Part shown: in pieces, positions 1 to 10,218 of the stretch
How the letters are laid out: each line of letters starts with the position of its first letter
Position numbering within the stretch: the first letter of the stretch is position 1
DNA from: Theobroma cacao
Taxonomy: Eukaryota; Streptophyta; Magnoliopsida; Malvales; Malvaceae
Assembly (NCBI RefSeq): GCF_000208745.1
Contig: NC_030852.1
Location: forward strand, 33,467,379 to 33,531,378
Reading direction: 5' to 3'
Length of the DNA: 64,000 bases
The notes under the pieces: model-generated
What the model was told of the DNA's origin: nothing
The model's database searches: none
What the model saw: the letters and a program-made list of their open reading frames with translations, nothing else
Position numbers and translations under genes: made by a program

Positions 1-548
1 GAGCTACTTCATAATCCAAAAGCATTGCTAGAAGTTCAACGAGAACTTAAGCAAAGTATTGACGAAAGGACTCTGGTGGAGGAATCTGACGTTGCTTGTT
101 TACCTTATTTTCAAGCAATTGTGAAACAAACTTTGAGGTTGCATCCACCAGTTCCTCTGTTACTCCCTCGAAAAGCTGGAGAAGATGTTGAAATCCATAA
201 CTTTATTGTTCCAAAGGGTGCACAAATGCTGGTCAATGCATGGGCTATAGGTAGAGATCCTACCATCTGAGAGGAGCCTGACTTATTTCTCCCAAAGAGG
301 TTTCTAGGGTCAGAAGTGACGTCAGAGGTAGGGATTTTGGATTCATTCCGTTCGGTGCAGGACGACGAAGTTGCCCTGGATTGCCATTGGCGATAAGAAT
401 GGTGCACCTAATGTTGGGTGCACTTATTCATTCATTTGATTGGAAACTTGAAGATGGAGTTACACCCGAGACACTAGACATGGAGGATAAGTTTGGTCTT
501 GTTGTATATAAAGCTCAACCGTTAAGAGCTATCCCAATTTCAATTTAA
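1..548 (+). pseudogene. Cytochrome P450 (CYP76-like) C-terminal remnant
   Basis: The visible part encodes the C-terminal third of a microsomal plant P450, resembling the CYP76 (geraniol 8-hydroxylase-like) group. From base 1 the frame gives a K-helix motif (KQTLRLHPP) and then a PERF-like region (PDLFLPKRFL). After a frame change comes the haem-binding loop FGAGRRSCPG, whose Cys ligands the haem iron, and a normal C-terminus ending in TAA at 546-548. Two lesions break it. A TGA at 268-270 stands where the family normally has Trp before the EEPDLF-like segment. A small indel near 310-325 shifts the frame between the PERF region and the haem loop. The 5' part lies outside the window, so other lesions cannot be excluded. 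Assignment to P450 is firm; assignment to CYP76 is inference from K-helix and PERF wording. Confidence 0.85.
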
Positions 549-858
549 CGATATTGTGTTTGTTATTTTAATTATCTATATATACCATCTGTTTCAATAA
601 TTTTGAGTAACAGCTTTCATCAGTCAAGTTAGAACCATGATATCATCTAGAACTATATATGGCCTCTCTTTTGACAATCGCTTTTTTTCGACAATGGATT
701 CTCCGAACTATAGCTATTCGGTTAGGCTTATTTTGAAAGAAAAAACATCACTCAAAAAGAGAATTTTTTTTCTTTTGGTATTTTTACCCACGTAATAGTG
801 TAGAAGCCTAGATGGACCTCGCACGTGGGGAGACATCCAACATAGATTGCGAAAAAAC
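549..858. other. Intergenic, promoter side of the Nudix gene
   Basis: AT-rich sequence between the P450 remnant and the Nudix start codon. The last ~80 bases before 859 become C-rich and pyrimidine-rich, like a plant 5' leader. No confident TATA box was identified. Confidence 0.4.
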
Positions 859-3311
859 ATGGCTCATCTTCCCCAATCTCTCTTGCCCATGTCTGCGCTC
901 ACTCTCCCGAAACGACTTGTCGTTTCCTACTCTCTCACTTTCCTTCTTGACCGTTGCACAAGATCAAAGAGGCCCTTCTGCTCCAGAATGTCGGCCACGT
1001 CATCAACTCCCCTGACTCACTCCATCTCCTTGCAGAGTCAACTCGGCCAACCCGTCCAAATTGTTGCCGCTCCTGGCCTATCCGATTCCGGGTTCAGGTG
1101 AATTGCCCTTTTTTCTTTTCTCAGTTTAAGTCTTTGATTTTTTTTTTTGAATTTATAGCTACCGTTTCTGTTTTTTATTAATCATAAATATGACCTTACA
1201 GGAGTGCTATTGAGTCATCTTTATTTAAACAATGGTTAAAGAATCTGGAGAGTGAAAGTGGGATTTTGGCTAATGGGGACATGACTTTAACTCAAGTTCT
1301 TATTCAGGTTTCTTTCCTTTAATTATCCAGCTTGGGTCTTTTGAATTTGTTTTTTTGAGTATTTTTTACTTTTCTTGGTTCTATCGTTGTTGTATTGAGA
1401 ATTTTGGAAGAATTGTTGCTTATATTGATTATAAGAGACCATGTCTGGTGGATTTTGTGCAAAATTTGAACTTGCTAAGCATTTGGGCTCTAAAGTATAA
1501 ACTTTTTGCCTTTTCATGTGTATTGTGTAAAAGAAATGATAAATGTAGCCAAAAGGACTTCCTTTTCTTCGCTTTTAGAACTGCTGCTTAATGGCTTGCT
1601 TTGATAACAGGGAGTTGATATGTTTGGGAAGCGCATTGGCTTTCTCAAATTTAAAGCAGATATTATTGATAAAGGAACTGGAAAGAAGGTATTTGATCAT
1701 CTTCATGCATAGCTTTTCAGTACTGATTCATATCAGAGTATGATTCTTTATGTAATTGATTGAATGTTGAAATTCATTATGGGATTTTTTTGGGAGTATA
1801 TATTACAACTATTTCAGCAGTCTACATATTTCATTCATGCTATTGCTCTGTTTCGTTATAAACTAAAACATTCTTAGGTTCCAGGTATAGTATTTGCACG
1901 AGGACCTGCTGTAGCTGTGTTAATTCTTTTAGAGTCAGACGGTGAGACTTATGCTGTTCTCACTAAACAGGTAGGGTGATGTTTCCATTGAATTTTTTCT
2001 TAGTAGTTTGTCAATTATGATACAATTGAGCCTAGATTGAGTTCAGTACCTACCACTTAAGTACTTTACTATTTCTATTACATCCAAACTTAATGAATCT
2101 TAATGCTTCTCTAAGGCTAGGGTCCCCACAGGGAGGCTTGTTCTGGAACTGCCTGCTGGAATGTTAGATGATGATAAGGGTGATTTGGTTGGCACTGCAG
2201 TTCGTGAGGTATCTCTCTCTCTCTCTCTCTCTTGTGGCAGGATGTGCACAGACACAAACATGTATTATACATTTGTTTACATCTGTATATCAGCAATTTT
2301 TCTCTAGTTTTCTCTGGGCATCTCTATGTTAGTGATTTTACCAAGCATGAAGTTCATCAAACAATCCACTTTGGGTGATGGTTCTTAAAAATATGCCATT
2401 ATTAGGTCAAGGGTCATATTGTAGAGCACTGGAGGAACATACTTTTCCAGCCTTCTCTTTTTCCTTTTCCTCTTACGCATTACTCTTCCATATCTGGGTC
2501 TCTGTTGTGAGACCATTTTCCTCCTTTATGGGTTGTTCTTATAGATTATATTCCGGCCTATATTATTTTTATGGATATGCTGATGTTCAACATCTGCCAT
2601 TCTGTTGAGACAACATACAATTTTTTACAGGATATATTTTTTTGTTTAAAATTCCCTAGGGTAGACTTTTTTTTACCACACTTTTGTTATTCAAATGATT
2701 TTTTAATGAGTTGAAACTGACAGGTTGAGGAGGAGATTGGTATTCAATTGAACCTCGAAGACATGGTTGACCTCACAGCCTTCCTTGAGCCATCTACTGG
2801 ATTCAAAGTTTTTCCTTCTCCGGTATGTGGCATCTACCATGTTAAAAGTCCAACAAGAATGACTTTGTAACAGGATTATTAACTACAAGTAATTTTCATT
2901 ATCTTGTGAATTTATGATGTGGTACTATTTGCTTAGAATTTTTGCATTACATTTCCAGAGCCTCAAAGGTTCCGATATTTTTTCTTGAGAATACTATGTC
3001 ATTTTTTGGGCACATTTCATGTTGTGACTTGATTCAACTTAGTAGTAAGATAATTATTTCTTGTCTTTCCATGATAGGGAGGGTGTGACGAAGAAATTGG
3101 CCTTTTTCTGTACAGAGGGCGTGTTGATAAAAACATTATTACACAGCTGCAAGGAAAAGAAACAGGTCTTCTTGAACATGGTGAGCTTATCAAGGTTTGT
3201 GTTGTTCCTTATGAGAAACTCTGGCGCATGACACCTGATGCAAAGACTCTGATGGCAATTGCTATCTATGAAATGGCCAAAAAAGAAGGATTATTACCTC
3301 ATAAATCCTAA
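859..3311 (+). CDS. NUDX14: Nudix hydrolase 14-like (ADP-sugar diphosphatase, plastid)
   Basis: Seven coding exons: 859-1097, 1202-1307, 1611-1688, 1878-1970, 2116-2208, 2724-2822, 3078-3311. They join in frame to 313 residues, close to the plant NUDX14 length. The Nudix helix spans the exon 5/6 junction: G187-M-L, then R202-E-V-E-E-E-I-G. The acidic REVEEE core that binds divalent metal is intact, while the loop before it departs from the textbook consensus. Residues 1 to about 45 are basic and Ser-rich, like a plastid transit peptide. The family hydrolyses ADP-glucose and related ADP-sugars. ATG 859 is chosen as the first in-frame ATG of exon 1. Intron 5 opens with a CT microsatellite. The gene is convergent with CCS. 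Exon edges all have GT and AG; the intron 4 acceptor is the less common AAG. Confidence 0.9.
2211..2234 (+). repeat. CT microsatellite in NUDX14 intron 5
   Basis: A run of about eleven TC/CT dinucleotides directly after the donor of intron 5. Likely length-polymorphic. Confidence 0.9.
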
Positions 3312-4461
3312 CCTGTGAATATCTGTCATTGTTGGCTCCTTTTTGTTGTATGGTTTGATCAGTCATTTTGAGGTCATGGAACCATGGCCGACAGTTGTCT
3401 TAGAAATCAAGTTATTTCTTATAGCCTGTATTAAGACGTGTAAAACTGTCTGATGCAGCATAGGTTTGGTGTCACAGGTAGACGAATTTACTTCTCTCAC
3501 TGGAAAATAAATTTTACAATAATTGGTGCCTATTTTCAGTTATTGTGTATGGTGATGGCGACTGTGTGTTGAAGTATTTTATCCTTGCAGTAGAATAAGA
3601 TGGATATTTGCATGCTTATTAAGCCACTATTACATGACCCTTAAGCCACACAGGTAGACAACCTTAAAAGCAATTCAGGTTTTTCGAATCCTTCTGTGGT
3701 TTTTCGAATCCTTCTGTGTTTTCACCCTTTTACCCATTGTTCGGCCTTTTATGAGTAGTGTATCAAGTGCTTGCCTGCTAATATCCTTGGAATCCTCATT
3801 CCAGCATCAGATTTTATTTTCATCCCACTTAGGAGTGTTGGTTAATGCCTGAGTAACGGGCATTGGGGGCTCCATTTGTTGGAAAGTTGTGTCCTCGACA
3901 CCTTTCTGAGAGTTTTAGCTTGTTTTTGTACGTCTTTTTCCCCTAAATGACGAGGATATGAAACTGAAGCCCGAGGAAATTCGTTTTGTGGGGGCCGAAG
4001 GGAAAATCCTTGTACACCTGATTATATCCAATAATATATTTAATTCATAGTCAAGGAGACACTGTTGGTTACCGTAGATTGTTTATAATCATCTTCTACG
4101 ACCTGCATGAAAAATCGTACTCCTATCATTTTCCTGGAACCTTTGTGAGTCACTATAATTTTGCGTTAGTGCTAGATTTGTCATTGGTTGCAGCTAATAC
4201 TAACATTTTAACTTAAAACAATCCGGTTCATTTCCTCAACAACCAAAACATCACTGCCACATTTTCTAGTTATAAGGTTTGAGCAACTTTTTCCATTGTA
4301 ATTGAAGCATAGAGCTGACACGTTTTATTGGGTGGAATTTCATCATCGCTTCTGAGATCATGCCTAGAGCTCATAAAGACAACAAGAGATTATGTAAACA
4401 AGAATCCTTATACGAAGGATACAGGTACCTACAAGTAAATACACTGACTTTGAAAAAATCC
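3312..4461. other. Convergent intergenic region between NUDX14 and CCS
   Basis: Holds the 3' untranslated regions of two convergent genes. A polyadenylation-like AAAATAAA lies near 3503-3511 on the + strand. A 20-base unit containing TTTTTCGAATCCTTCTGTG is repeated in tandem at about 3679-3718. No further coding sequence was seen. Confidence 0.5.
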
Positions 4462-7208
4462 TCAGACCTTACTAGTGACAAAATCTTTGTCACTTGCTTC
4501 CCAGATGGTGGTGCCATCACATGCACATATCTTCTTGTAGTTTTCGCCAACCCCAGCACTTCGGGCAATCACTGCAGCTGTCCGACCTTGATCTGATTTA
4601 TCTTCAGTCTCATACACCGCTATTGACCGCCCAATGAGATCAGCAACTCTGAGCTGCTGTTTGACACCGGTGTAAAAGGCCTCACCATTCTTATCCACAT
4701 CAAGAGTTCCCAGGTCGCCAAGTGGCTGTATAAAGCAAAGACAAGGTTTTTTTTTTTTTTTTTTAATCAAAGGCATGTATAATGATTTCATTGGAAGAAG
4801 GAGATAAATACAAAAACTACCCATAAAGCAAAGACAAGGTTAAAGAATGAAACATGCCGTCATGATTGTGTGAAAGAATAGATAACAAGATGATGGCTTA
4901 AAATTAAACAAATATGTAGTCCATAAAAGAGATCATATGCCAAATATAATGGAAAAATCTTTCAAGGTTAAAAAACGAGTTTGAAAGGGATCTAATCAAG
5001 CTGTCCATGTACACATGATTACATATGAGTATCAACAACTATATTACAGCATGGAATCATCTTGGACAATTTGAGTTCATATACATTCCGATTAATCAAT
5101 AAAGAGTGCTGGCAGGACAGATTAAAAGAATATTTTGGGAGGATTTTTTTAACATAATTTCATTCATTAGGGAAATTAAAAAATTTATTACAACATAAAT
5201 TTGCAACAAACCATTTGAAAATCACGTTAAGCCAGCACAATGCCCTTTCTTTTTAGTTGTACCCTTTAGATAGCATTGACAGGTCCATCAAACAGTAAGC
5301 ACCATCTTTAACAGGTAAGTGGTACTTAGAGTCTTGATACTTGCACTTTGATGATTACTAAAATGAAATTACAACGACACACACACAGAAATAATTAAAA
5401 TGACAGGAAAAGGCAGTGTATGTGAGGTCCATTGATGATTTATGAAAAAAAAAAAAAAGAGAAATATGAAATACAGTGATGGCAGAAGTTGGAAAAAAAA
5501 CCTCTTTATCAGTTCCTTCATTTGAAGGATTAAACACTTTCCCTGTACTTGCTGCACCTCTTGTCAGATCACCGAATTCATTAATAGACCAACCGTGTTT
5601 TCCAGGTGACAAACCACTAAAATTGGCTTCAATCCTAGCCAATTCCATACTCACTTGAGCCAATCTAACTACACCAAAAATTTCTGGACCTTTGAACTCA
5701 GCAACAGCAGCAGAAACTAAAAAGTCTGCAAAAGGAAGGGCAAGGGTAATAGTTTAAGAAAATTGTAGTTGTCGTTTGCTGACATGAGCGGTATAATCTA
5801 CTCCATCCTATGAATCGCATGCCCAAAAATGTGCTTCATAAAGACTACTTTTAAAGCTTTAAGGTTCTAGGAAGTGGGTATTGCGTGTTTCCTTATTTAT
5901 TCATTCGAAGCTCCCAGTGAACTGATTGCCAGGGAAGAGATAGCTAGCAGCCTTGGTTAATTTACATAGGAAATGGAAACATTTAAGTAAACCATATCAA
6001 TATTAGTAGCAATTAACAAAACATTTCAGAAATTTCAAGTACTTTCATTAACTAGCTAAAGTGAGCATAAATTTTATTCAATCACAAAATTTTTTAGCAC
6101 TGGTTGGCATTATTGGCAAAGTCATAATAGTGACCTAAAACAGGTATCATAATCAGCATATCTATTCTTTCCTTCTTTTGGAATGATGTAAAACGTTGGA
6201 TGCTATCTAAGTCATCAAAAACTAAGAACAAATAAGACTTTTCATTCTGTCTATTATCAGCATGGATAAATGAGGCAAGCATAAAATTATATAGTTTAGC
6301 ACTTAATATACCCAACACAATTAAAAGTTAGATTGACAAACCTTCTAGCACTCCTTGGCCTATTAATCTAGCTTTTCGACCAGTCTGCTCCAATGCCTCA
6401 GTCATGGTTTTCACAGTCGAGGAACCAAGTATTCTCACCACTTGATTGCTCAAGTCCACTTCCACACTCTTGACTCCTTTGCATATAAATACAAAACATA
6501 CCATAATTACGAAATTAAAGCAGAAATTAACATGAAATAAAAATTGCAAAATATATCCATTCAAAGCCATTAAAGATTGGTCATGCACAAAATAATTGCT
6601 ATTGCCTTACCATTAACTGTTTGTAACTTATTCTTGACCGCATTAGCACAACCTTCACACTTCATATCCACCATGTACTCCGTCTGATACCACAATCCAG
6701 ACAAACTTTTCAACATCTCAATAAAATTTAAAGGATTAATCAACAATAACTATCCAATCATGTTGAAGAAAAAAATCTTAATTTACAACTAGAATAAGCT
6801 TTGATAACTGAATTAGAATAATCAAGATGATTAACTTACAAGGAGGTCAGGCAAGGAACCATCCTGCAAATTCGAGATAGAAAGAGTCAGACTTTATTAA
6901 CGATAGTAAAGAAGAGCAAGATTTGATGTGAACGGAAATGGGCAATGCTCAAAATTGGAACTTTGATAACAAACCTGAGATGGGTTGTAATCAGATGTGG
7001 GTGAGTCCATGTGAAGAGCAGTAGGAGAACTGGCGAAGGTTCTTGTAAGGCCTAAGCGATTTGTTGGCGAAGAGAGGAAAGATAGACTTTGGGTATTTGA
7101 GAAATTAGAAGATTTGAAAGAAGAAGAAGAAGAAAAAGCAAAAGCTGTAGGCAGAGCAGAGGCAGCAGCTATGGCAGTTGCTGTGGTTAGCGACCTCAAA
7201 AATGCCAT
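4462..7208 (-). CDS. CCS: Copper chaperone for Cu/Zn superoxide dismutase
   Basis: Loads copper and forms the disulfide in Cu/Zn SOD; the plant protein acts in plastid and cytosol. Six exons, read right to left: 6975-7208, 6840-6863, 6611-6683, 6342-6476, 5502-5725, 4462-4725. They join in frame to 317 residues. Residues 1-75 are Ser/Ala-rich, like a transit peptide. Domain 1 carries the copper-binding motif M93-K-C95-E-G-C98, with Lys where the family often has Thr. Domain 2 is SOD-like (LSPGKHGWSINEFGD; PLGDLGTL). The C-terminal CxC copper-transfer motif is C297-A-C299. Exon 2 is only 24 bases, so gene finders may miss it. ATG 7208 gives the plastid form. A later in-frame ATG (A-L-H-M-D-S) at the end of exon 1 could start a cytosolic form; this is inference from known dual targeting of CCS. 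Confidence 0.95.
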
Positions 7209-7704
7209 TCTTTTTGTTTGGGTATTGTTTTACTGAGATGGTTCGGTGAAGACGCGGTTGGTCGCGACTTTGCTCGCTTTCCTGATGCCTCAAACTGTTT
7301 TTTCGGGAAAAATATTTTCTTTTAAAATGAAATTGTGAAAGATATATTTTTACTTATTTTATTTGGCGTATTATGCGAAATTTCTAAATTTTATGGGAGA
7401 TTATATTTATATGTTCATGTAAATATAAAATATGATAATGAAAATTCAAATATGATGTCATTAGGTTATCATGTTTGTATAATTATTGCTACTATTATTT
7501 TTAAATACATCGAATAAATACTACTACTATTTTTAAATATATTATCCTTTATTAATGTTTTTTATATTATATTTTTTAAATTATTTATAACTTTTGAATA
7601 CCTCGATGTAGGATTGTGCAGGCACTTGAGTTTGAAAGCTGGTCAAACGCTCGGTTGAATAAATGAGATTTGGAGAGAAAGAAATGGGAGAAGTTTAGCG
7701 ATGA
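7209..7704. other. AT-rich intergenic, CCS 5' side
   Basis: Very AT-rich sequence upstream of CCS (which reads leftwards), containing its promoter. No coding sequence and no reliable TATA box were recognised. Confidence 0.4.
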
Positions 7705-9041
7705 GATGTGTTACAGTTCACACCAACTCTCGTCGTCGTAAGGTATTGTTCATTTTGGTTAGTTAGTTTTGCAATTTTATTTTACAAAAAACTTATCACA
7801 AGTTAAAAGTGATATAAATTTTTATATATTCAGTATTACGATTTTCGCGTGAATGTGAATCTCACATCGTTAAGATAATACTTTAAGCGTATAAAACTAC
7901 AAAATCTTACATAGAAGAGAAACTCCTAGTAAGGACTAAGAATGGATGTCATGGTCCTAAAGAGAGGAGTTATGAATCTTATATTAACTATGTACTAAAG
8001 TAATACTAAGCATATAAAGGTTCACATCACCTTTAACTTATGATACTTTTTTTGTGGGACAAAATCGTAAGGTTAGTGAGTCAAAGCGGATAATATCTCA
8101 CTGGGGTTAATGTAGACTAGCAATGTGCCATTGAAGATAGTGGATCCACTTCAACTCTAACTACTAGTAATGTGCCACGGACGATAATAGACCTTTGTTG
8201 AATGGGGTGGATGTCATGGTAGCAATGTGCCACTGAGGATAGTGAATCCACTTCAACTCTGAGTATTAATAATGTGTCACTGAGAATAATAGATCCTTGT
8301 TGAATGGGGTGGATGTCACGGTACTTGCGTGGACGTGAATCTCACATTGTTGAAATAATGCTCTCAGCGGAGTAAAGCCACAAAGTCCTACATCGAAGAG
8401 AAACTTCCAACGGGGAGGCACCTTTTGTAGGGTAAAATCGTAAGGCTAGTCGACCAAAGTGAACAATACCTTACAAAAGTTAGTGTAAATCATGACGCTC
8501 AGTATCACTCTAGTACATAGCCAATGTGAAATTCATGGCTTCCCTTTATAAGAACATGACATTCACCTTTACTCCCGATTGAGAGTTTTTCTTCGATATG
8601 GAACTTTGTGACTTTACCTGCTAGGAGTATTATTTCAATGATTTAAGATTCACGTTCACGTGAGGACCATGACATTTTTTCTCTTTTCAACAAGGGTCCA
8701 TTGCCCTCAATGGCACATTTTTAATACTCAGAGTCTGCTTTGATATCAATTGTTATAGTCCACACCAACCCTTGTGATGTATTTTTTGCTATAACTCACT
8801 AGCTTCATAATTTTATCTCACAAAAAACATCTCACACGTTAAAGCTGATGTAAACCCTTATATGTATAGTATCACTCTAGTACATAGTCAATATGAGATT
8901 CATAACTTTTATCTTTAGGACAATGACATTCACTTTTACTTTTTGCTTGAAGTTTGTTCTCGATGTGAAATTTTATGACCCCACCCTTTTAAAATATTAT
9001 TTCAATAATATAAATTTGACGTACACGTGAAAACCGTAACA
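7705..9041. repeat. Nest of TRIM/LTR-like direct and inverted repeats
   Basis: Several diverged copies of one repeat family lie in both orientations. Blocks starting TGTTACAG/TGTTATAG and continuing CACACCAAC occur near 7709 and 8751. The stretch 8492-8672 recurs directly at 8867-9041. The stretch 8330-8425 recurs inverted at about 8575-8675, so a transcript would fold back. Segment 7709-7835 recurs inverted near 8000-8095. Read on the minus strand from about 8750, the block edge ACA is followed by TTGATATCAAAGC, close to the initiator-tRNA-Met primer-binding site (TGGTATCAGAGC) next to a plant LTR. No gag or pol coding is visible, so a non-autonomous TRIM-type or LTR fold-back derivative is inferred. 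Confidence 0.6.
8118..8321 (+). repeat. Two 102-base tandem units inside the repeat nest
   Basis: Units 8118-8219 and 8220-8321 both begin TAGCAATGTGCCA and both end with GGGGTGGATGTCA followed by TGG or CGG. They differ at scattered positions, so the duplication is not recent. Part of the unit also occurs inverted at about 8680-8740. Confidence 0.85.
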
Positions 9042-9043
9042 CG

Positions 9044-9606
9044 GTGCATAAAAATGTTGGGAGTAGGCTCACTTTAGTTTCCACTGAAGAGATCCTTCTT
9101 AAACGACCTGGTACCAAACCGAACGAAATAAAGGTTGCAGGGGACAGCTTGGCTCAGCTTAGCAAAGGAGGTGTTGTTCTCATGGTGTGCAGGACATGTG
9201 GTAAGAAAGGTGATCACTGGACTTCCAAAATGTCCTTACAGGATCTTGCTGCTCCTGTTGAAACCTTTGTTGATTAACCTGCAGCATCCGAGACCTTTCT
9301 ATGGCTCTTCTGGAGCTGGAAACGGCGCCTAAGTCCCGCCAAGCATGAGAGCAGGTGCATATGAACCGGTGGATCTGACACGAGACGTAGGAATGACGAA
9401 TTTATCTGAGGATACCCGGGAGCCTGACTTGCTTGAGCTTTTCTACACATTTGGTCCTGTGACTCGCGTCTATGTTGCTGTGGATAATAAGACAGGCACA
9501 AGTAGAGGATTTGGTTTTGTCAACTTTGTAAACACGGAGGATGCTCAGAGAGCTATTGACAAGCTCAATGGATATGGTTATGACAATCTCATCTCAAAGT
9601 ATTTCT
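9044..9606 (+). pseudogene. Intronless decayed eIF3 subunit G copy (retropseudogene)
   Basis: Reads as the middle and RRM part of plant translation initiation factor eIF3G (a 40S-associated eIF3 subunit) without introns: GSRLTLVSTEEILLKRPG, the zinc-knuckle start CRTCGKKGDHW, then RGFGFVNF (RNP1) of the RRM. An extra A in the knuckle and a compensating loss a few bases on replace the final Cys segment. A TAA interrupts the frame at 9274-9276, the frame then shifts, and the stretch holding RNP2 is missing. The ending after YDNLI diverges. The 5' third of the parent is absent. Lack of introns suggests a reverse-transcribed copy. No poly(A) tail is obvious, but downstream sequence to about 9740 looks like a mRNA 3' UTR. 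Confidence 0.88.
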
Positions 9607-10218
9607 TCTCATGATAGTTGGGTGTTAAACTGTGAAAAAATCTGTACAGGGGTTATTTTGTTTCTTCTTCTGGGATATCAGCTCTGTATGCTGTAATTTT
9701 GAAGTGAATCCCTGGAAAGCAATATAGGTATAAGCTTCAAAATTATATGCCTTAGTCTGGTGGATTTCTTTTGTTGTCTTTTGTCGGCCATCTGGATTAT
9801 GTAAGGATGCAGTGTATGTAGCAGGTCTGTTCTATTTCTTGCCAGATGGGATGTGATCTTTTGATTGTTTCTTTTTTGCTTGTGCCAATGGAATTGGATT
9901 ATTTTGTCATCAATACTTAGTATTCCATAAGGTCTATCGCCAAGTAGCTCTCAACTGCATCGGCCAGCCACCAGCGGAATTTCCAAGTCCAAGGCCAACC
10001 CTCTACATGGTAAAACTTTGCCATCTTCAGTCCCAACAAAAGCATATTTGTCAAGTTCCAATCGAGCCTTCAATCCTAGAGAGGCCAAAATCCTACATAT
10101 ACAAAACACTGTAATCTCTGTCTGTCCCCGTCTTTCTGTCTGAAAATGTGATACTGTGACTATGTGCATGGATATACAGTTTACAATAACTCAGAGCAAT
10201 TAGCACTTTCTAGCCACT
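9607..10218. other. Interval between eIF3G copy and first subtilase
   Basis: 9607 to about 9900 is T-rich and may be the captured 3' UTR of the retrocopy. On the minus strand, 10092 down to a TGA at 9951 is open after an acceptor-like TGTAG and has protein-like composition (GLKARLELDKYAFVGTEDGK), but I do not recognise it. The rest should include the old promoter of the subtilase pseudogene. Confidence 0.35.

Noticed and set aside
4360..4596. Open stretch on + strand across the CCS last exon
   Set aside because: It is the antisense shadow of CCS exon 6; the minus-strand protein is clearly the real one.
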